A DNA stretch of 64,000 nucleotides from Nocardioides sp. Root1257 (GCF_001425175.1 NZ_LMDV01000010.1:62001-126000); one strand, 5' to 3'. Counted from the first letter of the stretch, positions 41,408-50,212 are shown. Notes: a model not told the origin generated them from the sequence alone. Made by a program: numbers and translations.

Positions 41408-42748
41408 TCATCGGTCGACACCTCCCATGACGGGGTCGATGGAGGCGATCGCGACGATGACGTCGGCGACCATGCCGCCCTCGCTCATCACGCTCGTCGC
41501 CTGCAGGTTGGTGAACGACGGGTCGCGGAAGTGCGCCCGGAAGGGGCGCGTGCCGCCGTCGGAGACGACGTGGGCGCCGAGCTCGCCGCGCGGCGACTCG
41601 ATCGGCACGTACGCCTGGCCGGCCGGCACCCGGAAGCCCTCGGTGACCAGCTTGAAGTGGTGGATCAGGGCCTCCATCGACTCACCCATGATGTGCCGGA
41701 TGTGGTCGAGGCTGTTGCCCATGCCGTCGCTGCCGATGGCGAGCTGGCTGGGCCACGCGATCTTCTTGTCGGCGACCATCACCGGTGCGCCGTCCATCTT
41801 CGCCAGCCGGTCAGCGGCCTGCTCGATGATCTTCAGCGACTCCCACATCTCCGCGAGCCGGACCCGGAACCGGCCGTAGGAGTCGGCGGTGTCCCACGTC
41901 TGCACGTCGAAGTCGTAGGTCTCGTAGCCGCTGTAGGGCTGCGTCTTGCGCAGGTCCCAGGGGTACCCGGTGCTGCGCAGCACCGGGCCGGTGAGACCGA
42001 GCGCCAGGCAGCCCTCGAGGTCGAGGTGGCCGACGCCCTCGAGGCGGGCCTTGAAGATCGGGTTGGCGTTGCAGAGGTCGGCGTACTCGGGGAGCCGCTT
42101 CTTCATCAGCGCGATGAAGCTGCGGATCTCGTCGAGCGCGCCGGGCGGGAGGTCCTGCGCGACGCCACCGGGGCGGATGAACGCGTGGTTCATGCGCAGC
42201 CCCGTGATCAGCTCGAAGAGGTCGAGCACCAGCTCGCGCTCCCGGAAGCCGATCGTCATCACCGTGAGGGCGCCGATCTCCATGCCGCCGGTCGCGATGC
42301 AGACGAGGTGCGAGGAGATCCGGTTGAGCTCCATGAGGAGGACCCGCATCACCTCCGCCTTCTCGGGGATCTGGTCCTCGATGTCGAGCAGCCGCTCGAC
42401 GCCGAGCACGTAGGTCATCTCGTTGTAGAACGGCGAGAGGTAGTCCATCCGGGTGCAGAACGTGACGCCCTGGACCCAGGAGCGGTACTCCATGTTCTTC
42501 TCGATGCCGGTGTGGAGGTAGCCGATGCCGCAGCGGGCCTCGGTCACCGTCTCGCCCTCGAGCTCGAGGATCAGGCGGAGCACGCCGTGCGTCGACGGGT
42601 GCTGCGGGCCCATGTTGACGACGACGCGCTCGTCGACGTCCTCGGCGAGGCCCTCGACGATCGAGTCCCAGTCCTGACCGGTGACGGTGAAGACCCGGCC
42701 GTCGGTGGTCTCGTTGGAGCCTGCGTACAGATCCTGGTCGGCAGTCAT
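41408..42748 (-). CDS. nuoD: NADH-quinone oxidoreductase subunit D
   Basis: A 446-residue 49-kDa-type subunit lining the quinone pocket. Visible are NMGPQHPSTHGVLRLILELEG split after residue 60 (the quinone-binding His), GYLHTGIEKNMEY, ELNRISSHLVCIATGGMEIG, FIRPGGVAQDLPPG and the C-terminal DPSFTNLQATSVMSEGGMVAD. It follows nuoC after 1 nt. Confidence 0.96.
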   Translation of the reverse strand: MTADQDLYAGSNETTDGRVFTVTGQDWDSIVEGLAEDVDERVVVNMGPQHPSTHGVLRLILELEGETVTEARCGIGYLHTGIEKNMEYRSWVQGVTFCTRMDYLSPFYNEMTYVLGVERLLDIEDQIPEKAEVMRVLLMELNRISSHLVCIATGGMEIGALTVMTIGFRERELVLDLFELITGLRMNHAFIRPGGVAQDLPPGALDEIRSFIALMKKRLPEYADLCNANPIFKARLEGVGHLDLEGCLALGLTGPVLRSTGYPWDLRKTQPYSGYETYDFDVQTWDTADSYGRFRVRLAEMWESLKIIEQAADRLAKMDGAPVMVADKKIAWPSQLAIGSDGMGNSLDHIRHIMGESMEALIHHFKLVTEGFRVPAGQAYVPIESPRGELGAHVVSDGGTRPFRAHFRDPSFTNLQATSVMSEGGMVADVIVAIASIDPVMGGVDR

Positions 42749-42749
42749 G

Positions 42750-43463
42750 TCAGTTGTAGCTCCTGCGCTGGTCGGGCGGTGGGACGGTGCCGCCCTTGTA
42801 CTCCACGGGAATGCCTCCCAGCGGGTAGTCCTTGCGCTGGGGGTGGCCCGGCCAGTCGTCGGGCATCAGGATGCGCGTGAGCGCGGGGTGGCCGTCGAAG
42901 ACGATCCCGAACATGTCGAAGACCTCGCGCTCGTGCCAGTCGTTCGTCGGGTACGTCGAGACGATCGACGGGATGTGCGGATCGGCGTCCGGGGCGGAGA
43001 CCTCGAGGCGGATCCGGCGGTTGTGGGTCATCGAGAGCAGGTGGTAGACCGCGTGCAGCTCGGCGCCGGTGTCGGCCGGGTAGTGGACGCCGTTGACGCC
43101 CGAGCAGAGCTCGAAGCGCAGGCGCGGCTCGTCGCGAAGCACCTGGGCGACGACCGGAAGGTCCTCGCGACGGACGTGGAACGTGATCTCGCCCCGGTGG
43201 ACGACCACGCGCGGCGTCGCCACCTCCACCCCTGCTGCGGTCGCGGCCTGCTCCAGGGCGTCGGCGACCTCGTCGAACCAGCCGCCGTAGGGCCGCTGGG
43301 CCTCACCCGGGTAGACGATCGGCTGGGTGAGCCCGCCGTACCCGCTGGTGTCGCCGGTGCCGTGGATGCCGAACATCCCCTGGCGCACGCCGACGGCGTG
43401 CACCTCGCCGGACTGGGCCGGCAGGTTCTCGGGGGTCTCGTCGGTGTGGTCGTTGTTCGTCAT
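42750..43463 (-). CDS. nuoC: NADH-quinone oxidoreductase subunit C
   Basis: A 237-residue 30-kDa-type subunit. The signature is ERE in WHEREVFDMFGIVFDGHP and the following RILMPDDWPGHPQRKDYPLG. About 60 N-terminal residues (MTNNDHTDETPENLPAQSG) are a species-specific extension seen in actinobacteria. ATG overlaps the nuoB stop. Confidence 0.95.
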   Translation of the reverse strand: MTNNDHTDETPENLPAQSGEVHAVGVRQGMFGIHGTGDTSGYGGLTQPIVYPGEAQRPYGGWFDEVADALEQAATAAGVEVATPRVVVHRGEITFHVRREDLPVVAQVLRDEPRLRFELCSGVNGVHYPADTGAELHAVYHLLSMTHNRRIRLEVSAPDADPHIPSIVSTYPTNDWHEREVFDMFGIVFDGHPALTRILMPDDWPGHPQRKDYPLGGIPVEYKGGTVPPPDQRRSYN

Positions 43464-44014
43464 CGGAGCTGACCCCGCATCTCGGAGGTCGGCAGCGCCC
43501 GCAGGGCGGCCGTCTCGAGCTGCTCGATCTCCTGGGCCCGGTTGGCGCCGAGCTTGGTGTGCTGGACCTGGTCGTGGAGCTTGAGGATCGCGTCGATGAG
43601 CATCTCGGGGCGCGGCGGGCAGCCCGGCAGGTACATGTCCACCGGCACGACGTGGTCGACGCCCTGGACGACGGCGTAGTTGTTGAACATGCCGCCGCTG
43701 CTCGCGCAGACGCCCATCGCCAGGACCCACTTGGGGTTGGGCATCTGGTCGTAGATCTGGCGCAGGACCGGGGCCATCTTCTGGCTCACCCGGCCGGCGA
43801 CGATCATCAGGTCCGCCTGGCGCGGGCTGGCCCGGAAGACCTCCATGCCGAACCGGGCGAGGTCGTACTTCGGGCCGCCGCTGGTCATCATCTCGATCGC
43901 GCAGCAGGCCAGGCCGAAGGTGGCCGGCCAGAACGACGCCTTGCGCATGTAGCCCGCGACGCCCTCGACGGTGGTGAGGAGCACGCCGCTGGGGAGCTTC
44001 TCTTCGATACCCAT
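43460..44014 (-). CDS. nuoB: NADH-quinone oxidoreductase subunit B
   Basis: A 184-residue subunit that holds the last cluster, N2. Adjacent cysteines in LACCAIEMM, plus GVCASSGGMFNN and LPGCPPRPEMLI, are the ligands. It lies 14 nt after nuoA. Confidence 0.96.
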   Translation of the reverse strand: MGIEEKLPSGVLLTTVEGVAGYMRKASFWPATFGLACCAIEMMTSGGPKYDLARFGMEVFRASPRQADLMIVAGRVSQKMAPVLRQIYDQMPNPKWVLAMGVCASSGGMFNNYAVVQGVDHVVPVDMYLPGCPPRPEMLIDAILKLHDQVQHTKLGANRAQEIEQLETAALRALPTSEMRGQLR

Positions 44015-44028
44015 GGGTCAGTTACCTC

Positions 44029-44388
44029 TCAGTCCCACTCCAAGCCACCTCTGCGCCATACGTAGGCGAAGGCGACGAAGACGGTGGCGATGAAGACGAC
44101 CATCTCGACCAGGCCGAAGAGCTTCAGCGCGTCGAAGCGCACGGCCCAGGGGTAGAGGAAGATGATCTCGATGTCGAAGACGATGAAGAGCATCGCGGTG
44201 ATGTAGTACTTCACCGGGAACCGCCCGCCGCCGACCGGCTGCGGGGTCGGCTCGATGCCGCACTCGTAGGAGTCCAGCTTGGCGCGGTTGTAGCGCTTAG
44301 GGCCGACGAGGGCACTCATGGCCACGGATCCCACGGCGAACAGCGCCGCGAGGAGCGTCAGCGCCAGGACCGGCGTGTAGAGCGACAT
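44029..44388 (-). CDS. nuoA: NADH-quinone oxidoreductase subunit A
   Basis: A 119-residue, three-helix subunit and first gene of the 14-gene operon plus polyprenyl synthase. YECGIEPTPQPVGGGRFPVK (the conserved Cys loop) and FDIEIIFLYPWAV are typical. AAGGA lies about 10 nt before the ATG. The upstream region has a CRP-like site at 44454-44469. Confidence 0.96.
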   Translation of the reverse strand: MSLYTPVLALTLLAALFAVGSVAMSALVGPKRYNRAKLDSYECGIEPTPQPVGGGRFPVKYYITAMLFIVFDIEIIFLYPWAVRFDALKLFGLVEMVVFIATVFVAFAYVWRRGGLEWD

Positions 44389-44625
44389 GCCTCGCGTTCC
44401 TTCCTGTGTCCGCTGCGCCCGGACTCGGTCCGGAAGGGCCGATTTTGTGACTTTGTGAACTGAATCACTAAGTGGCGCGGAACACAGTTAACCACTCCAC
44501 CTCGGGAGGCGCACGCGACCCCCGGCGCGGCGTACGAAATGGGGTCGAAGGTCCCGGATCCCCAGCCTGACCTGGGGATTTAGGGAATGCGGATATGCCC
44601 TAATTCGGGCCGGCGCCCTGGCTGG
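44389..44625. other. nuo operon promoter region
   Basis: No gene is visible. Contents are: a CRP-like operator (44454-44469), an AT-rich stretch around 44440-44495, a small hairpin ATCCCCA/TGGGGAT (44558-44579) and another, TTAGGG/CCCTAA, just after it. The palindromic repeat at 44626 follows. Confidence 0.7.
44454..44469. promoter_or_regulatory. CRP/GlxR-like operator before nuoA
   Basis: TGTGA-ACTGAA-TCACT matches the CRP-family consensus TGTGA-N6-TCACA except at the last base. It lies about 66 nt upstream of the nuoA start. A second half-site, TTGTGA, begins 11 nt earlier. The regulator is not in the window; the CpdA-like cAMP phosphodiesterase at 4615 shows that cAMP signalling is plausible. 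Confidence 0.55.
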
Positions 44626-44699
44626 CTGTAACGCCGGGTTACCCGCTCTTCCCACCCCATTGCAACCTGGTGGGAAGAGTCAGTAACCCGGCGTTACAG
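44626..44699. repeat. Palindromic repeat, copy 1
   Basis: CTGTAACGCCGGGTTAC (44626-44642) is exactly inverted at 44683-44699. An inner perfect stem CTCTTCCCACC/GGTGGGAAGAG (44646-44656 with 44669-44679) closes a 12-nt loop. The same element occurs at 61306-61378. It lies 20 nt past the stop of ubiE, so it probably works as that gene's terminator. Confidence 0.85.
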
Positions 44700-44719
44700 G
44701 CTTCCAGCCGCCCCGGACG

Positions 44720-45409
44720 TCAGCGGTTGGCGCGGTGGAGCGCGACGATGCCGCCGGAGAGGTCGCGCCACTGCGGCGACTCCCAGCCGGCCCCGGCGAT
44801 CAGGGCGGCCAGTCCGCGCTGGTCGGGCCAGGCGCGGATCGACTCGGCGAGGTAGACGTAGGCGTCCGGTGCCGAGGAGACGGCCCGGGCGATCGGCGGC
44901 AGTGCCTTCATCAGGTACTCGAGGTAAACCGTGCGCCACGGCGCCCAGGTGGGGTGGCTGAACTCGCAGACCACCAGGCGGCCCCCAGGGCGGGTGACCC
45001 GCCGCATCTCGCGCAGCCCGGCCTCGGGGTCGACGATGTTGCGCAGCCCGAAGGAGATCGTGACGGCGTCGAAGGTCTCGTCGGCGAACGGCAGCTGGGT
45101 GCCGTCGCCGGCCGTGAAGGGCAGGTGCGGCTTCGCGCTCTTGCCGACCTGGAGCATGCCGAGCGAGAAGTCGCACGGCACGACGGTCGCGCCGCGGTCG
45201 GCGAACGGCTGGCTCGACGTGCCGGTGCCGGCAGCCAGGTCGAGGACCCGCTCGCCCGGCTGCGGGTCGACCGCCGCGATCACCTCGCGGCGCCAGCGCC
45301 GGTCCTGGCCCATCGACAGCACGTCGTTGGTGACGTCGTAGCGGCGGGCGACGGCGTCGAACATCCGACGTACGTCGGTCGGCTGCTTGTCGAGCTCTGC
45401 GCGGGGCAC
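44720..45409 (-). CDS. ubiE: Demethylmenaquinone methyltransferase
   Basis: A 229-residue class I SAM methyltransferase (UbiE/MenG) for the last step of menaquinone synthesis. Motif I is VLDLAAGTGTSSQPFADRG; the family blocks RMFDAVARRYDVTNDVLSMG, FDAVTISFGLRNIVDPEAGL and GGRLVVCEFSHPTW are clear. GTG at 45409 has the -10 box TATTCT 6 nt upstream, so it is leaderless. It ends at the palindromic repeat. Confidence 0.95.
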   Translation of the reverse strand: MPRAELDKQPTDVRRMFDAVARRYDVTNDVLSMGQDRRWRREVIAAVDPQPGERVLDLAAGTGTSSQPFADRGATVVPCDFSLGMLQVGKSAKPHLPFTAGDGTQLPFADETFDAVTISFGLRNIVDPEAGLREMRRVTRPGGRLVVCEFSHPTWAPWRTVYLEYLMKALPPIARAVSSAPDAYVYLAESIRAWPDQRGLAALIAGAGWESPQWRDLSGGIVALHRANR

Positions 45410-45415
45410 GCGCCG

Positions 45416-45421
45416 AGAATA
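45416..45421 (-). promoter_or_regulatory. -10 box TATTCT of a leaderless transcript
   Basis: TATTCT (minus strand) ends 6 nt before the ubiE GTG at 45409; no ribosome binding site intervenes. Confidence 0.55.
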
Positions 45422-45567
45422 CGGGGGTGCGATCCGGGGCCGGCTCGGCCCCCCGGCGCGGGTAACAGGTTGGCATCGGCGCGAGGAACACGCCGCCCGG
45501 ATGCAACCGGATGGAGCGCCCAGGCGTCACCCTCGTGTCCGACTCACCTACTTCCCCGGGAGAGCTC

Positions 45568-46491
45568 ATGCTGTTCCTGCGTCGCCTGCTGCTCATCGCC
45601 GCCACGGCAGGCCTGCTGTGCGCCGGTGCGCTCGTCGCGGGCTACGCCCTCGGCGACAGCCCCACGGCCCACCCCTCCGCGACCGGCACGCCCGGCGCCC
45701 CGGAGGCCGAGCCCGCCACGGGCTCGCCCACCGCGGTCGCCGTCACCCCGACGCCGACCCCGACCCCGACTCCCGCGGTCACGCCGACGCCTACACCGAC
45801 GCCGACACCCGAGCCGCCCTCCGCGCCCGCGAAGCCGAAGCCCGTGGAGCTCGTCCCGGGCCCGCGGCTGCTCGGCCCGGGCGACGATGGCGCACGGGTG
45901 CGCGACCTCCAGGCGCGACTCAAGCAGATCGCCTGGTTCCAGGCCGACGTCACCGGGACGTACGGCGACGTCACCCGCGAGGCGGTACGCGGCTTCCAGG
46001 CCAAGCGCGAGATCCCCGTGACGGGCGAGGTCGACCAGCGCACCCTCGACCGGCTCGCGGCGATGACGGTCGAGCCGACCACCGCCGAGCTGCACAACCG
46101 CGGCAACGTCCCCGGCGCCCTCGATCCGCGGTGCCGTGTCGGCCGGGTGCTCTGCATCGACAAGACCAGCTCGACGCTCCGCCTCGTCGTCGACGGGCAT
46201 GTGCAGCAGACCCTCGACGCCCGGTTCGGCGCGGCCGCCACGCCCACGCGTGAGGGCGTCTTCCACGTCTACCTCAAGGACGCGGACCACGTGTCGCGGC
46301 TCTTCGGGTCGGCCATGCCGTACTCGATGTTCTTCGACCGCGGCCAGGCCGTGCACTACTCGTCGGACTTCGCCGCCCGGGGGTACGCCGGCGCCTCGCA
46401 CGGCTGCGTGAACATCCGTGACTACGACGGGGTCGCGCACCTCTTCGACCAGGTCCAGGTCGGCGACACGGTCGTCGTCTACTGGTCCTGA
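45568..46491 (+). CDS. L,D-transpeptidase with peptidoglycan-binding domain
   Basis: A 307-residue exported enzyme. A signal anchor (LLLIAATAGLLCAGALVAG) is followed by a Thr/Pro repeat linker (TPTPTPTP type, about 55-95), a PG_binding_1 domain (LLGPGDDGARVRDLQARL, YGDVTREAVRGFQAK) and a YkuD catalytic domain with SHGCVNIRDYD; Cys is the nucleophile. It would form 3-3 crosslinks or attach proteins to peptidoglycan. GGGAGAG precedes the ATG at 45568; earlier in-frame starts at 45511 lack one. It is divergent from ubiE. Confidence 0.92.
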   Translation: MLFLRRLLLIAATAGLLCAGALVAGYALGDSPTAHPSATGTPGAPEAEPATGSPTAVAVTPTPTPTPTPAVTPTPTPTPTPEPPSAPAKPKPVELVPGPRLLGPGDDGARVRDLQARLKQIAWFQADVTGTYGDVTREAVRGFQAKREIPVTGEVDQRTLDRLAAMTVEPTTAELHNRGNVPGALDPRCRVGRVLCIDKTSSTLRLVVDGHVQQTLDARFGAAATPTREGVFHVYLKDADHVSRLFGSAMPYSMFFDRGQAVHYSSDFAARGYAGASHGCVNIRDYDGVAHLFDQVQVGDTVVVYWS

Positions 46492-46528
46492 CCGAGGGCC
46501 CGAGCGGCCCGAGCGGCCCCGAGGGGGC

Positions 46529-47164
46529 TCAGTCCTGCTGGAACGTCTTCACGAGGTCGTCGGCGACGCCGACCAGGTCCTCGGCAGCGATGGCGGACGA
46601 GCCGATCTGGACCGTCACCTCGCCCTGGGAGACCTGGCACTGGCTGAACGCGACGGGCGCGGCCTGGCCGGCCGCCTGGGCCTGGCCGTAGGTCAGGATG
46701 CAGGCGCCGTCGCCGACCTTGGCCATCTCGGTGGCGGCCTGGCCGCCGCTGTTGGCCGGGTCGGGGATGTTGTTGGGCGCGAACGCGCCGCCCTCGGACT
46801 GGAACACCTGGACGAAGACGGCCTCCGTGCCGTTGGCGACGTAGGTCCGGGTGGCGGCCGACGTGCCGAGCGCATCCGGGAGCACCCCGTTGCCGTAGTC
46901 GGCGTTGGCCTGCTCCTGCTTCGCGATGTCCTCGGCCTGGTCGGCGAGCTGGCCGTCGGCGAACGCGGCCGGGTCGTCGGACGCGACGTACCCACCGGGA
47001 AGCGTGTCCGGCAGCGCCAGCTCCAGCGCCTCGGGCTCGGCGGCGGCCTCGTCTCCCTGCGCCTTCGGCAGGCCGATCGCGAAGGCGGCGACCAGGCCGA
47101 GCAGGAGGAGGCCGAGCAGGATCGCGACCACCGAGGGTCGACCGGTGCTTGTGGGGGTGCTCAC
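46529..47164 (-). CDS. Membrane-anchored protein, unknown
   Basis: A 211-residue protein with a single N-terminal helix (VVAILLGLLLLGLVAAFAIG) after a short Thr/Ser tail. The rest is extracytoplasmic, acidic and Ala-rich, with two Cys (DGACILTYGQ and FSQCQVSQG) that may pair. I do not recognise a family. GTG at 47164 is 64 nt from the divergent isochorismate synthase gene. Confidence 0.8.
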   Translation of the reverse strand: MSTPTSTGRPSVVAILLGLLLLGLVAAFAIGLPKAQGDEAAAEPEALELALPDTLPGGYVASDDPAAFADGQLADQAEDIAKQEQANADYGNGVLPDALGTSAATRTYVANGTEAVFVQVFQSEGGAFAPNNIPDPANSGGQAATEMAKVGDGACILTYGQAQAAGQAAPVAFSQCQVSQGEVTVQIGSSAIAAEDLVGVADDLVKTFQQD

Positions 47165-47216
47165 GCCCTCCGACGTTACCGGTGCAGCCGACGCGGGGTT
47201 TCGACGGGTCCGTGAG

Positions 47217-47222
47217 TACGCT
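47217..47222 (+). promoter_or_regulatory. -10 box TACGCT of a leaderless transcript
   Basis: TACGCT ends 6 nt before the GTG at 47229 of the isochorismate synthase gene. Confidence 0.5.
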
Positions 47223-47228
47223 CGGCCC

Positions 47229-48455
47229 GTGACGCTCACCGTCCGCACGACCCGCCTCGAGCTCGCCGAGGCCACGCGGCTCCTCGACCTGGTCCCGGCC
47301 GACCGTCCGGTGACCTGGCTGCGCCGCGGGGACGGACTGGTGGGCTGGGGCGTCGCCGCCGAGGTCCGCACCCACGGCGCCACCCGCTTCGCGGACGCGG
47401 ACAAGTGGTGGCGCGAGACGACGGCCCGGGCGAGCGTCCGCGACGAGGTCAACGAGCCCGGCACCGGCCCGGTCGCGTTCGGCACGTTCACCTTCGCCAA
47501 CGAGCCCGGCGAGTCCGTGCTCGTCGTGCCGCGCGTGGTCGTCGGTCGCCGCGGAGACGTCGCCTGGCTGACCGTCGTCGGCGACGACGCCGACCCCGCC
47601 CTGGACCCGGCCCCCGCGGCCGCGGCGCCGGTGGGCGTGAGCTTCGCCGACGGCGCACTCAACGGCGAGCAGTGGATGTCGGTCGTGGCGGACGCCGTGG
47701 CGCGGATCAGCCGCTCCGAGCTCGAGAAGGTCGTCCTGGCCCGCGACCTGGTCGCCACCGCCGACGAGCCGATCGACGTCCGGTGGCCGCTGGGTCGGCT
47801 GACCGAGACCTACCCGATGTGCTGGACGTTCCACGTGGACGGCATGTTCGGTGCGACGCCCGAGATGCTGGTCCGCCGCGAGCGCGGCCTCGTCACGTCA
47901 CGGGTGCTCGCCGGCACCATCCGGCGCACCGGCGACGACGAGCGCGACCTCGCCCTGGCCGCCACCCTGGCCCGGTCCTCGAAGGACCTCGAGGAGCACG
48001 AGTACGCCGTACGCTCCGTCGCCGACGCGCTGGAGCCGCACTGCTCGTCCATGAACGTGCCCGAGGCGCCGTTCGTGCTGCACCTGCCCAACGTGATGCA
48101 CCTGGCCACCGACGTCGCCGGGGTCGTGCACGACTCGGCGACCGTCTCGTCGCTCCAGCTCGCCGAGGCGCTGCACCCGTCCGCGGCCGTCGGCGGGACG
48201 CCGACCCCGGTCGCGACCGCCCTGATCGCGGAGATCGAGGGCATGGACCGCGACCGCTACGCCGGTCCGGTCGGCTGGATGGACACGTCCGGCGACGGCG
48301 AGTGGGGCATCGCGCTGCGCTCCGCCCGAGTCTCCGGGTCCACCGTGCGCCTCTTCGCCGGCTGCGGCATCGTCGCCGACTCCGACCCCGAGGCAGAGCT
48401 GGCCGAGGCGCAGGCGAAGTTCGTGCCGGTGCGGGACGCGCTGACCGCGGGCTGA
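47229..48455 (+). CDS. menF: Isochorismate synthase
   Basis: A 408-residue chorismate-binding enzyme that converts chorismate to isochorismate, first step of menaquinone synthesis. The catalytic domain covers about 145-408: SRSELEKVVLARDL (Lys base), MFGATPEMLVRRERG, SRVLAGTIRRTGDD, SKDLEEHEYAVRSVADAL, LHPSAAVGGTPTPVA, DRDRYAGPVGWMD and the acidic end LFAGCGIVADSDPEAE. It could instead serve a siderophore route, but no such genes are near, while other men genes are. Confidence 0.93.
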   Translation: MTLTVRTTRLELAEATRLLDLVPADRPVTWLRRGDGLVGWGVAAEVRTHGATRFADADKWWRETTARASVRDEVNEPGTGPVAFGTFTFANEPGESVLVVPRVVVGRRGDVAWLTVVGDDADPALDPAPAAAAPVGVSFADGALNGEQWMSVVADAVARISRSELEKVVLARDLVATADEPIDVRWPLGRLTETYPMCWTFHVDGMFGATPEMLVRRERGLVTSRVLAGTIRRTGDDERDLALAATLARSSKDLEEHEYAVRSVADALEPHCSSMNVPEAPFVLHLPNVMHLATDVAGVVHDSATVSSLQLAEALHPSAAVGGTPTPVATALIAEIEGMDRDRYAGPVGWMDTSGDGEWGIALRSARVSGSTVRLFAGCGIVADSDPEAELAEAQAKFVPVRDALTAG

Positions 48456-48459
48456 CGCC

Positions 48460-49095
48460 CTACAGGTCGGTGCCGTCGGCGCGCCGGACGTACTCCTGGC
48501 CGGCCTTCGGCAGGAACAGGTTCATCTGCGTCTCGAGGATCCCGTGGGCGGCCTCGGTGTAGATCCGGTCGTGGATGGCCAGGTTGCGCGGGGCCTTCAC
48601 GGCGCGCGCGAACTCGATCGCCTCGGAGGCCTTGAGCCACGGCGCCGACGACGGCACCAGGAGTACGTCGACGTCCTCGCCGGGCTCGGTCAGCGAGTCG
48701 CCCGGGTGGTAGACCTTCGCGTCGCCGGCGGTGACGACGTACCCGCTGTTGAAGATCCGCGGGATCTCCGGGTGGATGACCGCGTGCATCTCACCGACCG
48801 CCCGGACCGGCAGCCCGGTGTCGAAGGTCTCGCCGGGAGCGACGACCGTGATCCGCTCGGCCACCTCGGGGGCGTCCTCGCGGATCTTGGCCGCGACGGA
48901 GTCGATCGTGAAGATCCGGGCGTCGGTGGCGCGCAGGTGGTCGGGGACGTAGTGGTCGGGGTGCTCGTGGGTGATCAGCACCGCGTCCGCGCCGTCGACG
49001 GCCTCGACGTCGGTGAAGACGCCGGGGTCGAGCACCAGCGTGGTGCCGTCGTGCTCGATCCGGACGCAGGCATGGCCGAACTTCGTGATCCGCAT
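48460..49095 (-). CDS. MBL-fold metal-dependent hydrolase
   Basis: A 211-residue metallo-beta-lactamase-fold protein of the UlaG/YtnP-like short class. The metal motif is in ITHEHPDHYVPDHL (HxHxDH with Glu: HEHPDH); further ligands are Gly-Asp in YHPGDSLT and a late His in LAIHDRIYTEAAHG. It begins MRITKFGHACVRIEHDGTTL. Substrate is unknown. Its start is 17 nt from that of the divergent LysE gene; a CATCGT box sits 6 nt before its ATG. Confidence 0.92.
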   Translation of the reverse strand: MRITKFGHACVRIEHDGTTLVLDPGVFTDVEAVDGADAVLITHEHPDHYVPDHLRATDARIFTIDSVAAKIREDAPEVAERITVVAPGETFDTGLPVRAVGEMHAVIHPEIPRIFNSGYVVTAGDAKVYHPGDSLTEPGEDVDVLLVPSSAPWLKASEAIEFARAVKAPRNLAIHDRIYTEAAHGILETQMNLFLPKAGQEYVRRADGTDL

Positions 49096-49100
49096 GTCCC

Positions 49101-49106
49101 TACGAT
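49101..49106 (+). promoter_or_regulatory. -10 box TACGAT of a leaderless transcript
   Basis: TACGAT ends 6 nt before the GTG at 49113. On the other strand the same bases give CATCGT, positioned 6-7 nt before the MBL gene ATG at 49095. Confidence 0.5.
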
Positions 49107-49112
49107 GCCACC

Positions 49113-49721
49113 GTGCTCGAAGCCGTCGTGTCCGGTCTCGTCACCGGCTGGGCGATCGCGATCCCGATCGGCGCCGTCGGGGCGTTCCTCGTCACGCTCG
49201 CGTCGCGGACGTCGTTCCGCGTCGGCGCGGCAGGCGCGCTCGGCATCGCCACGGTCGACGGAGGGTACGCGCTGCTGGCCGTCGCCGCCGGGGCGGCCGT
49301 GGCCGCGGCGCTCGAGCCCGTCGCGCACGCGCTGACGATCGCGTCGGGCATCGTGCTGCTGGTGATCGCGGGGCTCACGGCGGTGCACGCGATCGGGACC
49401 GCCGGCAGGGTCCGCGAGGTGCGGCCGATGGGCGCCGGCGCGGCGTACGCGCTCTTCCTCGGCATCACCGCGGTCAACCCCACGACCGTCGTCTACTTCG
49501 CCGCCGTGGTCCTGGGCAACCAGCACCTCGTGTCGGGCGCGGCCGAGGGCGTGGTGTTCGTGCTCGCGGCGTTCGTCGCCAGCGCGTCGTGGCAGCTCCT
49601 GCTGGCCGGCGGCGGCGCGGCCCTGGGCCGGGTCGCGACCGGCCACCGCGCCCACCTGGTCACCGGCCTGGTGTCGGCCGCCGTCATCGCCCTCCTCGCG
49701 ATCCATACGATGCTCGCGTGA
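49113..49721 (+). CDS. LysE-family exporter
   Basis: A 202-residue membrane protein with about six helices of the LysE/RhtB amino acid exporter family: GWAIAIPIGAVGAFLVTLAS at the N-terminus (Pro-containing first helix), GALGIATVDGGYALLAV, and FLGITAVNPTTVVYFAAVVL, the usual NP motif. GTG start with leaderless promoter. It is first of a tightly overlapping triplet with a GNAT enzyme and a P450. Confidence 0.88.
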   Translation: MLEAVVSGLVTGWAIAIPIGAVGAFLVTLASRTSFRVGAAGALGIATVDGGYALLAVAAGAAVAAALEPVAHALTIASGIVLLVIAGLTAVHAIGTAGRVREVRPMGAGAAYALFLGITAVNPTTVVYFAAVVLGNQHLVSGAAEGVVFVLAAFVASASWQLLLAGGGAALGRVATGHRAHLVTGLVSAAVIALLAIHTMLA

Positions 49722-50212
49722 CTCCTCACCTCCGACGGGCCATCCTCCGACAGGCCGTGCCCGGTGACGCGGCCGCCTGCGCGGTGATGCACGCGGACTG
49801 CTGGCGCGAGGCCTACGGCCCGTACGCCGACCCCGCCCTGCTGGCCGAGCGCCTCGCCGACACCGAGGGCTGGCTGGCGGCGTGGACCCGGCACCTGACG
49901 CAGGGGCCGCCGCGCGTGCTGGCCGAGGCGGATGGCGAGGTGGTGGGCTTCTCCGTGGTCGGTCCGGGCCGCCACGAGGGCGATGCCGCCACGGAGCTCT
50001 ACGCGATCTACACGCGGCAGGCGTGGTGGGGCACCGGTCTCGGGCAGGAGCTCTGGGACGCCGTACGACCCGACGAGCCGTGCTCGCTCTGGGTCCTCGA
50101 GGACAACGACCGCGCGCAGGGGTTCTACCGCCGCAACGGCTTCGTCGCCGACGGAGCACGCGACTTCTACGACGGGCTCGGGACCTGGGAGATCAGGATG
50201 GTCCGACCATGA
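49718..50212 (+). CDS. GNAT-family N-acetyltransferase
   Basis: A 164-residue acetyltransferase. The fold reads AVPGDAAACAVMHADCWREAYG, VLAEADGEVVGFSVVGPG, then the acetyl-CoA loop AWWGTGLGQELWDAV (Q/R-x-x-G-x-G/A form) and LWVLEDNDRAQGFYRRNGFV. GTG overlaps the lysE-like stop; its end overlaps the P450 start. Substrate is unknown. Confidence 0.9.
   Translation: MTPHLRRAILRQAVPGDAAACAVMHADCWREAYGPYADPALLAERLADTEGWLAAWTRHLTQGPPRVLAEADGEVVGFSVVGPGRHEGDAATELYAIYTRQAWWGTGLGQELWDAVRPDEPCSLWVLEDNDRAQGFYRRNGFVADGARDFYDGLGTWEIRMVRP

Noticed and set aside
45730..45830. Possible tandem repeat array
   Set aside because: The repeats are the Thr/Pro linker codons of the L,D-transpeptidase, not an independent element.
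48460..49095. MBL protein as a beta-lactamase or quorum-quenching lactonase
   Set aside because: The HxHxDH motif only shows the fold; the short UlaG-like layout gives no support for either activity.
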